In this document: positions 42,479 to 51,066 of the stretch, piece after piece
How positions within the stretch are numbered: the stretch's first letter is position 1
How the letters are laid out: every line of letters starts with the position of its first letter
Assembly (NCBI GenBank): GCA_964651535.1
Contig: CAZYYE010000002.1
Span: forward strand, 806,001 to 870,000
Direction: 5' to 3'
DNA length: 64,000 bases
Origin: Terrimesophilobacter sp964651535
GTDB lineage: Bacteria > Actinomycetota > Actinomycetes > Actinomycetales > Microbacteriaceae
The notes under the pieces: model-generated
The model's database searches: none
The model's input: the letters and a program-made list of their open reading frames with translations, nothing else
Told to the model about the DNA's origin: nothing
Made by a program: the position numbers and the translations under genes

Positions 42479-42983
42479 GCAGGGCTCCGGCTGGAGTGAA
42501 CCGGCTGCACGCCTGCCGTTGCGGTGGGGAACATACCGCACCCGCTACGTCGCGGGAATCGCCCTGATTTTCGCGGGCGGAGCACTCGTGCAACTCACGT
42601 CCGCGTACTCGCTGCTGGTCCTGCCTCTCGGACTGTTCGCGCACATCACGGGGTGGTGCATTCTGCCCGGCATCGGATGGCGGAGGGTGCTCGCGTCCGG
42701 CGTCGGCGCGCTCACGACGATCGTGCTCCTGAACGGCGCCCCCGCCACAGTGTTTCTTGCTTTTCCGTTGGCGGCCTGGCTGTTGGTGCGTCAACGCCCG
42801 GTACTCAGCTACGTGTCGCTGGCAATTCCATTGCTGGCATCAATCGTGTTGGCCCAGTACTTTCCCGACTACGGCTGGGGTGTCATCGTTCTGTCAATCG
42901 CAGGCATCGTGCTGATCGGCTCCGCCTGGCTGGCCCGTTCGCTCGCCGCGATCTCCGGCAGATCCACAGCAATTTCAGGCTAG
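42471..42983 (+). CDS. Hypothetical membrane protein
   Basis: 170 residues with about five membrane helices after a short Arg-containing N-terminus. I do not recognise the family. ATG at 42471 overlaps the zinc-ribbon gene stop, so the two are coupled; the Bax-inhibitor gene follows after 38 bases. A membrane role with its neighbours is inferred only. Confidence 0.7.
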   Translation: MPKQGSGWSEPAARLPLRWGTYRTRYVAGIALIFAGGALVQLTSAYSLLVLPLGLFAHITGWCILPGIGWRRVLASGVGALTTIVLLNGAPATVFLAFPLAAWLLVRQRPVLSYVSLAIPLLASIVLAQYFPDYGWGVIVLSIAGIVLIGSAWLARSLAAISGRSTAISG

Positions 42984-43021
42984 ATTGGCCGAAAGCGATT
43001 CCCCCGAACAAAGAGGAACCC

Positions 43022-43834
43022 ATGGCATTATCCAACCCGGCATTCTCGAACTCGCCCGCGTTCTCCACGAGCGCCGTCAAGGCGGCCCAGTTGTCTCGGC
43101 CCACCACCGGGGACCTCACTGCCGAGCAGTTGACTGAACTGTATTCGCAACCTTCGGCCACGCCGGCGCAGACGGATCGGATGAGCTACGAAGACACGAT
43201 CGTGAAGATCGTCGTGAGCTTCGCAATCCTGCTCGGCGGCGCCGCGGTCGGATGGGTCATGCCCGTTCTCCTGCTTCCGGCCATGATCGTCGGCTTCATC
43301 CTCGCGCTCGTCAACATTTTTAAGAAGAAGCCGTCCCCCGCGCTCATTCTCATCTATGCGGCAGTGCAGGGCGTGTTCGTCGGAGGCGTGACGTTCTTCT
43401 TCGAAACCCTCTACCCCGGCATCGCGGTCCAGGCGGTACTCGGGACGTTCACGGTGATCGGCGTCACGCTCGCCTTGTTCGCAAGCGGCAAGGTGCGCGC
43501 ATCCAAGAAGGCCACGAAAGTGTTCCTGATCGCCATGGTCGGATACCTCGTGTTCTCTGTCCTGAACATCATCCTCATGGTGACGGGCGTCAACGACCAG
43601 CCGTTCGGCATGCGGAGTGCCGAAATCTTCGGAATCCCGCTCGGACTCATCATCGGGGTGCTCGTGATCCTGTTGGCCGCGTACTCGCTCGTACTCGATT
43701 TCGACAGCATCAAGACCGGCGTGCAGCGGGGTGCCCCGCGCATCTACGGATGGACGGCCGCGTTCGGCATCATGGTGACCGTCGTGTGGCTCTACCTGGA
43801 GATCCTGCGCCTGCTCGCGATTCTGCGCGACTGA
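43022..43834 (+). CDS. Bax inhibitor-1/YccA-family membrane protein
   Basis: 270 residues with seven predicted membrane helices after a Ser/Thr-rich cytoplasmic N-terminus. The conserved late segment YSLVLDFDSIKTGVQRGAP is typical of the YccA-like actinobacterial branch of the BI-1/TMBIM family (pH-gated Ca2+ leak channels in studied members). GAGGAA precedes the ATG at 43022. Confidence 0.88.
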   Translation: MALSNPAFSNSPAFSTSAVKAAQLSRPTTGDLTAEQLTELYSQPSATPAQTDRMSYEDTIVKIVVSFAILLGGAAVGWVMPVLLLPAMIVGFILALVNIFKKKPSPALILIYAAVQGVFVGGVTFFFETLYPGIAVQAVLGTFTVIGVTLALFASGKVRASKKATKVFLIAMVGYLVFSVLNIILMVTGVNDQPFGMRSAEIFGIPLGLIIGVLVILLAAYSLVLDFDSIKTGVQRGAPRIYGWTAAFGIMVTVVWLYLEILRLLAILRD

Positions 43835-43877
43835 ATTTAGCGGTTCGGCGGGCCGATCGAACCAGGCGCTTGCTGCC

Positions 43878-44126
43878 TCAAGGTCGCCGGGCCCGGAAGA
43901 CTGGATCGTCGGCAATGTGAATTCCATGGTTGTCGGCGGGCCGGACGGCGATACCAGCTGGCCGGTGGCTGCCAGCGCGCCCACCGCTCCGACAACGAGC
44001 ACGCCTGTCGGATTCCGCGCGCTCGTCGAGTTGGCGCAACGCCGTCTCCGCTGACGAGCGTTCCTTAGCGGTCGCATCCGGCCCGTAGATGATGCGGCGT
44101 AACCGCTCCCGGTCGTCTTTGGTCAT
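43878..44126 (-). pseudogene. Small gene after guaA, apparently frameshifted
   Basis: The ATG at 44126 overlaps the guaA stop (ATGA) and opens a plausible charged N-terminus (MTKDDRERLRRIIYGPDA). After about 40 residues (near 44000) the reading becomes Arg-rich and ends at 43878. The next frame continues as an obvious membrane segment and outer region (GVLVVGAVGALAATGQLV, TTMEFTLPTIQSSG). One frame change would join them into a protein of about 100 residues. It is either a broken gene or a sequence error; no stop follows in the second frame before the next gene, so the true end is not clear. Confidence 0.55.
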
Positions 44127-45691
44127 TCCCACTCAATGGTTCCTGGTGGTTTCGACGTCACGTCGAGCACTACGCGGTTCACACCGTCCACCTCGTTCGT
44201 GATCCGATTCGAGATGCGGGCAAGAACGTCGTAAGGCAGCCGCGACCAGTCCGCCGTCATCGCATCCTCCGAGGACACCGGGCGCAACACGATCGGGTGG
44301 CCGTACGTGCGGCCGTCCCCCTGAACACCCACCGAGCGCACATCCGCGAGCAACACGACGGGGCACTGCCAGATCTCCGCGTCCAGTCCCGCGGCAGTCA
44401 GTTCGGCGCGGGCAATCGCATCCGCGTGCCTCAGCAGTTCCAGTCGCTCGCGCGTGACCTCGCCGACAATGCGGATGCCGAGGCCAGGGCCCGGGAACGG
44501 CTGCCGCGAAACGATCCCCTCCGGCAACCCGAGCTCGCGTCCGACCGCGCGCACCTCATCCTTGAACAGGGTGCGCAGCGGCTCCACGAGCTCGAACTGC
44601 ATGTCCTCGGGCAGACCGCCGACATTGTGGTGGCTCTTGATGTTCGCGGTTCCGGAGCCACCGCCCGACTCAACGACATCCGGGTACAGCGTGCCCTGCA
44701 CGAGGAACCGGATACCTTCACCTTCCGCCTTCGCCTCGAGCACGAGCGCTTCGGCTGCACTCTCGAAGCAGCGGATGAACTCCCGCCCGATGATCTTGCG
44801 TTTGGTCTCAGGGTCGGTCACACCGGTCAACGCATCAAGAAACTGGTCGACGGCATCCACCGTGACGAGACGCACACCGGTTGAGGCGACGAAGTCCTCT
44901 TCCACCTGGCGGCGCTCATCCTGCCGGAGGAGCCCGTGGTCCACGAAAATGCACGTGAGCTGGTCGCCCACCGCCTCGTGAACGATCGCGGCGGCGACCG
45001 CGGAATCCACGCCGCCGGAGAGCCCGCAAATGACGCGTGCGCCACCCACTTGGCTCCGGATGCGCGCCACCTGTTCCGTGATGATGCTTCCGCTCGTCCA
45101 GTCGGCGGGGATTCCTGCGGCGTTGTGCAGGAAGTTTTCGAGAACTCGCTGACCGAACTCGGAGTGCTTCACTTCAGGATGCCACTGCACGCCATAGAGT
45201 TTGCGCTCGTCGCTCGCAAACGCCGCGACCGGCGTCGACGTAGTTGACGCGAGCACCGTGAAGCCGTCTGGTGCAGCTGACACAGAATCGCCGTGGCTCA
45301 TCCAGGCGGTCTGCGTGGCCGGCTGCCCGGACATCAGGGTGCCGCCGTCGCCCGCGAGTTGGACATCCGTCGCCCCATACTCGCGCAGCCCCGTTCTGGC
45401 TACCTCGCCACCGAGTTGCTTCGCCATCATCTGGAACCCGTAACAGATGCCGAGTACAGGCACGCCGAGCTCCAGAATGCTGGCGTCGAATGCGGGCGAG
45501 CCTGCCTCATACACACTGGACGGACCACCACTCAAAATCACTGCCGCAGGCTTTCGCTCCGCGATTTCCGCCGCCGTGACGGTGTGCGGCACAATCTCCG
45601 AGTACACGTTCGCCTCGCGAACCCGGCGCGCGATCAACTGCGCATACTGAGCGCCGAAATCGACGACGAGAACCGAGCCGGGCTGCGTCAC
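44123..45691 (-). CDS. guaA: GMP synthase (glutamine-hydrolysing)
   Basis: 522 residues. Converts XMP to GMP. N-terminal glutamine amidotransferase (VVDFGAQYAQLIARRVRE, nucleophile Cys in GICYGFQ, His/Glu in WHPEVKHSEFG), P-loop SGGVDSAVAA in the ATPase, and the C-terminal dimerisation domain ending TSKPPGTIEWE. GTG at 45691 overlaps the DUF3817 stop. Runs with DUF3817, SURF1, glpD and guaB3 on one strand. Confidence 0.96.
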   Translation of the reverse strand: MTQPGSVLVVDFGAQYAQLIARRVREANVYSEIVPHTVTAAEIAERKPAAVILSGGPSSVYEAGSPAFDASILELGVPVLGICYGFQMMAKQLGGEVARTGLREYGATDVQLAGDGGTLMSGQPATQTAWMSHGDSVSAAPDGFTVLASTTSTPVAAFASDERKLYGVQWHPEVKHSEFGQRVLENFLHNAAGIPADWTSGSIITEQVARIRSQVGGARVICGLSGGVDSAVAAAIVHEAVGDQLTCIFVDHGLLRQDERRQVEEDFVASTGVRLVTVDAVDQFLDALTGVTDPETKRKIIGREFIRCFESAAEALVLEAKAEGEGIRFLVQGTLYPDVVESGGGSGTANIKSHHNVGGLPEDMQFELVEPLRTLFKDEVRAVGRELGLPEGIVSRQPFPGPGLGIRIVGEVTRERLELLRHADAIARAELTAAGLDAEIWQCPVVLLADVRSVGVQGDGRTYGHPIVLRPVSSEDAMTADWSRLPYDVLARISNRITNEVDGVNRVVLDVTSKPPGTIEWE

Positions 45692-46113
45692 GCAGGCACC
45701 CCCTGTGCCTCCAGCGCCGCGAGTTCCGCGTTCACCCGGCGGGGAACAGTGCGCTCGTAGAAGAACGACAGCAGCGGGATGATGCCGCCGAGCGCGATGA
45801 GCAGGAACCGCCCGAACGACCAGCCCATGAGCCGCCACAGCAGAAAGTCGCACGCGAGGTAGATGACGTACAGCCAGCCGTGCACGATCAGGATGACGGT
45901 CGACAGGTTCACGCCGACGATCCAGTCCTTTGGGGTCAGCGCAAGGAATCCTGCCGGCCCGCCCAGTTCGATGTCGACGCCGAAACCGTAGCGGAACACC
46001 ATCATGAGACAGAGCAGGAGGAGAAAGGATCCGGTCACGATTGCCGAGATCTTGAAGTACGAGAGGACCTTGCGGATGCGCGGAACGTCGGCGGATCGGG
46101 GCAACTGAAGCAT
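45688..46113 (-). CDS. DUF3817 membrane protein
   Basis: 141 residues, three to four membrane helices, with the family's FRYGFG and HGWLYVIYL stretches. Function not established; the gene is often beside guaA in actinobacteria. Its end overlaps guaA (GTGA) and it begins 4 bases after SURF1. Confidence 0.85.
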   Translation of the reverse strand: MLQLPRSADVPRIRKVLSYFKISAIVTGSFLLLLCLMMVFRYGFGVDIELGGPAGFLALTPKDWIVGVNLSTVILIVHGWLYVIYLACDFLLWRLMGWSFGRFLLIALGGIIPLLSFFYERTVPRRVNAELAALEAQGVPA

Positions 46114-46117
46114 GCCT

Positions 46118-46852
46118 CTAGTCTACGGACGCCTGTGCTCGTTCCCTCTCCCACACATCCCGCACGAGACGCCACCAGAGGAAAATCGCAAAGCCCGCGA
46201 AAATCACCCACTCCGCCGCATAAAACAGGTTGAGCCAGTTCAGTTCGACCTCCTGCGAAGGGATGGGAGAGTCGATCTTCTCCAAACCGGCGAGAGGAGT
46301 GTTCTCCACGATATAGCCGTTGTACACCCCGCCACCGTCGACTTCCGCCCACAGATTGACCATCGCCGCCATCGACAGGGTCGTAAGAGCGCCGGACTGG
46401 AAGTCGCCGGTTTGCGGACCCTCATCGGCGACGAGGCGGCCTGAGACGGTGGCATCCCTGCCGTCGAACTCGGATGCGACGCGCTCGGCCGTGTCCTTCG
46501 ACGGCGTCCACCCGAGAGCCACAGCGACGCCCGCGTCATCGGTGGTGAAGTGCGCCACCACCCAGTAGCCGGGAACTCCGCCGTTGTAGCGGTCGCCCAG
46601 AACGATCGTGTCCGACGGGGTGAAGTATCCGCTCGCGCTCACGCGCTGGCCATCCGCGGGTGCCAGCATGGGCGCTTGAGGGTCCGCGACCTCCGAAAGC
46701 GGCAAGGTCGTTTCCGTCGGGCGGTCAACCACGGTTCCCGTGTCGATACTGCGGGAGAGTTGCCATTGCGAGAGCAGCGCGAACGCGGCAGCGACCGCGA
46801 GGGCCAGCACGAGCGCCGCGATCCAGCGCGGCCTGAGCGCAATCCGCAGCAC
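46118..46852 (-). CDS. SURF1-family protein
   Basis: 244 residues, one membrane helix near each end and a periplasmic-side domain between (GDRYNGGVPGYWVVAHF, GWTPSKDTAERVA). SURF1 helps assemble the heme-copper cytochrome oxidase. The GTG at 46852 is two bases after the glpD stop. No oxidase genes are in the window. Confidence 0.88.
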   Translation of the reverse strand: MLRIALRPRWIAALVLALAVAAAFALLSQWQLSRSIDTGTVVDRPTETTLPLSEVADPQAPMLAPADGQRVSASGYFTPSDTIVLGDRYNGGVPGYWVVAHFTTDDAGVAVALGWTPSKDTAERVASEFDGRDATVSGRLVADEGPQTGDFQSGALTTLSMAAMVNLWAEVDGGGVYNGYIVENTPLAGLEKIDSPIPSQEVELNWLNLFYAAEWVIFAGFAIFLWWRLVRDVWERERAQASVD

Positions 46853-46854
46853 GG

Positions 46855-48582
46855 CTAATTCTCGATAGTGATGTCGGGCGCCTCGAGCCGGACCCGATCG
46901 GCGGCCGAGTCGCTCAACTGCTCCTGGCTTGCGCGTTCAGCGGCCACCCGCTTCAGGTAGAACGCGACCTCCTGCTTCACGCGGGCATCGCTCCAACCGA
47001 GAGCTTCGCCCATGAGTTGTGCCGCGACCGGAGCCGCGGAAACCCCGCGGTCCCACGCCTCGATCGAGATGCGCGTTCGGCGGGCGAGCACGTCATCCAG
47101 GTGCAGAGCCCCCTCGTGGGTTGCCGCATAGACGACCTCCGCCTCGAGGTAGTCGTCGGCGCCGGGGAGCGGGTTGCCGAGCTCCGGCCGCGCGCGGATG
47201 ATGTCGAGCAGCTCATCCGTCATGGTGCCGTACCGGTTCAACAAGTGCTCGATGCGCACCCTGTGCACGCCGAATGCTCTCGCGATCTTCGACCGCTTGT
47301 TCCACGCCGCCTGATAACCCTCGGCGCCCAGCAGCGCAATGTCCTCGGTCGTGCTCTCCGGCACTTTGCCGTCGAGAGCCGCGACCGCCTCATCGATCGC
47401 ATCCTTCGCCATCACGCGGTACGTCGTCCACTTACCGCCCGCGATCACCACGAGTCCGGGAACGCTGTGCGCGACGATGTGTTCGCGCGACAGCTTCGAG
47501 GTCTCATCGCTTTCCCCCGCCAGAAGCGGGCGTAGACCGGCGAACACGCCCTCCACATCCTCTCGTGTGAGGGGAACGTTGATGACCTTGTTCACGTGCT
47601 TCAGGAGGTAGTCGATATCGGCAGCGGTCGCAGCCGGATGCGCCTTGTCCAGATTCCACTCGGTGTCCGTCGTGCCGATGAGCCAGTGCCTGCCCCACGG
47701 AATGACGAACAGCACGCTCTTCTCCGTGCGGAGCAAGAGGCCCACCTTCGACTGGAATCGGTCCCTCGGAACGACGAGGTGAATGCCCTTCGACGCCCGC
47801 ACCTTGAACTGGCCGCGCTCCCCCACCATCGACTGGGTGTCATCCGTCCAGACGCCCGTCGCATTCACGACCTGCCGCGCCCTGATGTCGAACCTTTCGC
47901 CCGTGAGAAGGTCGTGCGCCCGCACGCCGACAACGCGCTCGCCCACCTTCAGGAATCCTTCAACGCGTACGCGGTTGGCGACGTGAGCCCCGTAGAAGGA
48001 TGCCGTGCGCGCCAGGCTCGACACGTACCTCGCGTCGTCCACCTGGGCGTCGTAATACGTGATGCCGCCGACGAGGGCATCGGCGCGAAGGCTTGGCATG
48101 AGCTTGTGGACTTGCCGCTTGCTCAAGTGACGGTGGTGCGGCACCCCCGGCGGTCGGCCCCCGCTGTAGCTGAACAGGTCGTACAGCAGCATTCCTGCAC
48201 CGATGTAGAGGCGTTCGATGATCGGCGTCGTGAGCGGGTACAGGAACCGCACGGGCCTCACGAGGTGCGGCGCGATGCGCTGCAGCAGCAAGCCGCGCTC
48301 GATGAGCGCCTCCCGCACGAGGCGGAAGTTCAACTGCTCCAGGTAGCGGATGCCGCCATGCACGAGCTTCGACGAGCGGCTGGAGGTTCCGCTTCCCCAG
48401 TCGCGGGCCTCCACCATCCCCACGCGCAATCCGCGGGTGACCGCATCCATCGCGCTGCCCGTGCCCACGATGCCGCCGCCCACGACGAGGATGTCGAGTT
48501 CCTTCTCCTTCAACGCCGTGATCGCCGCAGCACGCTCGGCGGGGCCGAGCTTCGAGGAACGTGTGACCGTCTTCTTCGCCAT
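46855..48582 (-). CDS. glpD: Glycerol-3-phosphate dehydrogenase (FAD)
   Basis: 575 residues. Oxidises glycerol-3-P to DHAP at the membrane and passes electrons to quinone. FAD motif VVGGGIVGTGSAMDA, RSSKLVHGGIRYLEQ, and HLVVPRDRF in the substrate region; C-terminal helical DAO domain. It begins 8 bases after guaB3. Confidence 0.94.
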   Translation of the reverse strand: MAKKTVTRSSKLGPAERAAAITALKEKELDILVVGGGIVGTGSAMDAVTRGLRVGMVEARDWGSGTSSRSSKLVHGGIRYLEQLNFRLVREALIERGLLLQRIAPHLVRPVRFLYPLTTPIIERLYIGAGMLLYDLFSYSGGRPPGVPHHRHLSKRQVHKLMPSLRADALVGGITYYDAQVDDARYVSSLARTASFYGAHVANRVRVEGFLKVGERVVGVRAHDLLTGERFDIRARQVVNATGVWTDDTQSMVGERGQFKVRASKGIHLVVPRDRFQSKVGLLLRTEKSVLFVIPWGRHWLIGTTDTEWNLDKAHPAATAADIDYLLKHVNKVINVPLTREDVEGVFAGLRPLLAGESDETSKLSREHIVAHSVPGLVVIAGGKWTTYRVMAKDAIDEAVAALDGKVPESTTEDIALLGAEGYQAAWNKRSKIARAFGVHRVRIEHLLNRYGTMTDELLDIIRARPELGNPLPGADDYLEAEVVYAATHEGALHLDDVLARRTRISIEAWDRGVSAAPVAAQLMGEALGWSDARVKQEVAFYLKRVAAERASQEQLSDSAADRVRLEAPDITIEN

Positions 48583-48590
48583 CGGTGCCC

Positions 48591-49709
48591 TTACGCGTGG
48601 TACGGAGCGAGAACGACCTCGACCCGCTGGAATTCTTTGAGATCGGAGTAACCGGTCGTCGCCATGGAACGCTTCAACGCGCCGATCAGGTTCACCGTCG
48701 CATCCGCCACGTGGGCCGGGCCGAACAGGATCTGCTGGAGGGGGGCTACAGAACCAACCTCGACGCGGTTGCCCCGGGGAAGCTCGGAGTGGTGCGCCTC
48801 AGCACCCCAGTGCATCCCCCTGCCAGGAGCTTCGATTGCGCGAGCGAGCGCACTGCCGAGCATGACGGCATCCGCGCCGACCGAAATCGCCTTCACGATG
48901 TCACCGGACGTGCCGAGCCCGCCGTCCGCGATGACGTGCACGTAGCGTCCGCCCGACTCGTCCAGGTAGTCGCGCCTCGCGCCCGCGACATCCGCCACGG
49001 CCGTCGCCATGGGGGCGTGGATGCCGAGGCTCGCCCTCGTCGTCGACGCCGCGCCTCCGCCGAAACCGACGAGCACGCCCGCCGCCCCCGTGCGCATGAG
49101 GTGCAGCGCCGGGGTGTACCCGGCCGCGCCGCCGACGATCACCGGAACGTCGAGTTCGTAGATGAACTCCTTGAGGTTGAGCGGCTCCTGGTTTTGGGAC
49201 ACGTGCTCGGCGCTCACCGTGGTGCCGCGGATCACGAACAGGTCGACGCCCGCCTCGACGACAGTTTTGTAGAGCTGCTGCGTGTGCTGTGGGGAGAGCG
49301 CGCCGGCGACCGTGACGCCCGCCGCGCGGATTTCGGCGAGCCGACTCGTCACGAGCTCCGGTTTGATCGGCTCCTCGTAGATCGCCTGCATGCGTTTCGT
49401 CGCCTGATCGGCGGGCAGCTCGCTGATTTCCTTGAGCAGCGGCGTCGGATCCTCGTAGCGCGTCCAAAGCCCCTCGAGGTTCAGCACGCCGAGCCCGCCG
49501 AGTTTGCCGATCAGGATCGCCGTCTCTGGCGACACGACGGAGTCCATGGGAGCCGCGAGTACCGGGATCTCGAACTGGTATGCATCGATTGTCCAGCTCA
49601 CCGACACATCCTCGGGGTCGCGCGTGCGGCGGTTGGGGACGATGGCGATGTCGTCGAATGCGAAGACTCGCCGCCCGCGCTTGGACCGACCGATCTCGAT
49701 GTCACTCAC
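48591..49709 (-). CDS. guaB3: GuaB3-family IMP dehydrogenase-related protein
   Basis: 372 residues, IMPDH/GMPR barrel without CBS domains. The loop that carries the catalytic Cys in IMPDH (GSICTT) reads differently here (VIRGTTVSAEH), with no Cys at that place. The true guaB is encoded separately at 52885. The role of the actinobacterial GuaB3 group is not settled. GTG at 49709 is the start; 82-bp element C lies 40 bases upstream. Confidence 0.9.
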   Translation of the reverse strand: MSDIEIGRSKRGRRVFAFDDIAIVPNRRTRDPEDVSVSWTIDAYQFEIPVLAAPMDSVVSPETAILIGKLGGLGVLNLEGLWTRYEDPTPLLKEISELPADQATKRMQAIYEEPIKPELVTSRLAEIRAAGVTVAGALSPQHTQQLYKTVVEAGVDLFVIRGTTVSAEHVSQNQEPLNLKEFIYELDVPVIVGGAAGYTPALHLMRTGAAGVLVGFGGGAASTTRASLGIHAPMATAVADVAGARRDYLDESGGRYVHVIADGGLGTSGDIVKAISVGADAVMLGSALARAIEAPGRGMHWGAEAHHSELPRGNRVEVGSVAPLQQILFGPAHVADATVNLIGALKRSMATTGYSDLKEFQRVEVVLAPYHA

Positions 49710-49749
49710 GGAATCAAGCCTATCTTCCCGGCCCTCCCGTCGGTTCTGT

Positions 49750-49831
49750 CCCAAATGAAGGAGATTGGGCATCCGCGGCACGACGTCCGCACGACATACA
49801 GATCTACGCGTGGCAATCTCCTTCATTTGGG
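49750..49831. repeat. 82-bp inverted-arm element, copy C
   Basis: CCCAAATGAAGG (49750-49761) and CCTTCATTTGGG (49820-49831); here the perfect inverted repeat extends to 18 bp, ending AGATTG. It fills more than half of the 149-base divergent space between guaB3 and the PatB-like gene. Confidence 0.9.
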
Positions 49832-49858
49832 TCCGGGACAAGGTGGCAAGCTGGGGGT

Positions 49859-51007
49859 ATGGATGTGCACGCAGACCCGATGACCCTTCTCCGCCAGCGC
49901 TCGAGCGTGAAATGGCGCATGTTCCCGGAGGACGTGCTCCCGCTCTTCGTCGCCGAGACGGACTACCCGCTCGCGCCGCCCATCCAGGACGCACTGGCCA
50001 CCGCCATCCGCAATTCGGACACCGGCTATACGCCGCCGACTTCCGAACTACCGGAGGCGTTCGCGGGTTTCGCGCTTTCCCGCTGGGGTTGGACCGTCGA
50101 CCCCGCGCACGTGTGGACGACGACGGATGTGGGGGTCGCCATCGTGGAGACGCTCCGCCGCGTGACCAGGCCCGGCGACGGCGTAATCATCAACCCGCCC
50201 GTGTATTTTCCGTTCTTCGACCTCGTCGCCGAGTCGGGGGCTCGCGTCGTCGAGGTGCCGTTGTCGGGCGGAATCGATGAGGGCTGGTCGCTCGACCTCG
50301 CGGGCATCGAGGAGGCGTTCAAGGCTGGAGCGCGCGCGTTTCTGCTCTGCAATCCGCATAACCCCGTGGGCCGCGTGCACACCGCGGACGAGTTGCGCGC
50401 CGTCGCCGAGCTGGCGGCGACGTATGGGGCGACGGTCGTGAGCGACGAGATCCACGGTCCACTCACGTACCCGGACGCGCAGTTCGTCCCGTTCCTCTCC
50501 GTGTCGGATGCCGCGCGCGAGGTCGGAGTGTGCGTCACGGCCGCGAGCAAAGCGTGGAACCTTGCCGGGCTCAAGTGCGCCGTCATGATCACTGCAGGCA
50601 AGCGGAACGAGGCGATCGTCGGGTCCATGCCGGACGAAGTGTATTGGCGAACGAGTCTCTTCGGGCTCAAAGCGAGCGTGGCGGGCTACCGTGATGGCGG
50701 CGAGTGGCTGGATGGCATTATCGCCTCGCTCGATGCCAACCGGCGGCTGCTCGCCACACTCCTCGAGTCTCAGCTGCCCGACGTGAAGTATCGGATGCCG
50801 GAGGCGACCTATCTCGCATGGCTCGACTTCTCGGCGCTCGGGTGGGGAGACGATCCGGCCGCGCACATCCTCGAGCACGCGAAGGTGGCACTCAGCAACG
50901 GTCCGCCGTTCGGCACTCAGGGCAGCGGATTCGCCCGGCTGAACCTGGCTTGCGCGCCCGACACCCTCACCGAAGCCGTAGCCCGGCTTTCATCATTCAG
51001 GAGGTGA
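49859..51007 (+). CDS. PatB/MalY-type cystathionine C-S lyase or aminotransferase
   Basis: 382 residues, fold type I PLP enzyme. The PLP lysine is in ASKAWNLAGLK and the phosphate side in LCNPHNPVGRV; VSDEIHGPL carries the conserved Asp. The opening (WRMFPEDVLPLFVAETDYPL) matches the PatB/MalY group, which cleaves cystathionine or cysteine conjugates. ATG at 49859 follows GGGGG. Its last codons are inside the inverted repeat at 50985-51066. Confidence 0.88.
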   Translation: MDVHADPMTLLRQRSSVKWRMFPEDVLPLFVAETDYPLAPPIQDALATAIRNSDTGYTPPTSELPEAFAGFALSRWGWTVDPAHVWTTTDVGVAIVETLRRVTRPGDGVIINPPVYFPFFDLVAESGARVVEVPLSGGIDEGWSLDLAGIEEAFKAGARAFLLCNPHNPVGRVHTADELRAVAELAATYGATVVSDEIHGPLTYPDAQFVPFLSVSDAAREVGVCVTAASKAWNLAGLKCAVMITAGKRNEAIVGSMPDEVYWRTSLFGLKASVAGYRDGGEWLDGIIASLDANRRLLATLLESQLPDVKYRMPEATYLAWLDFSALGWGDDPAAHILEHAKVALSNGPPFGTQGSGFARLNLACAPDTLTEAVARLSSFRR

Positions 51008-51066
51008 TGGGGCTGGAGTGACTCGCTCTGCTCAACTTTCACACCACCTCCTGAATAATGAAAGTC
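50985..51066. terminator. Inverted pair of the dispersed repeat, probable bidirectional terminator
   Basis: CTTTCATCATTCAGGAGGTG (50987-51006) pairs with CACCTCCTGAATAATGAAAG (51045-51064), 20 bp with one wobble and a 38-base loop. It spans the stop codons of the convergent PatB-like and ABC-F genes. The same 22 bases occur singly at 18541-18562. Confidence 0.75.
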
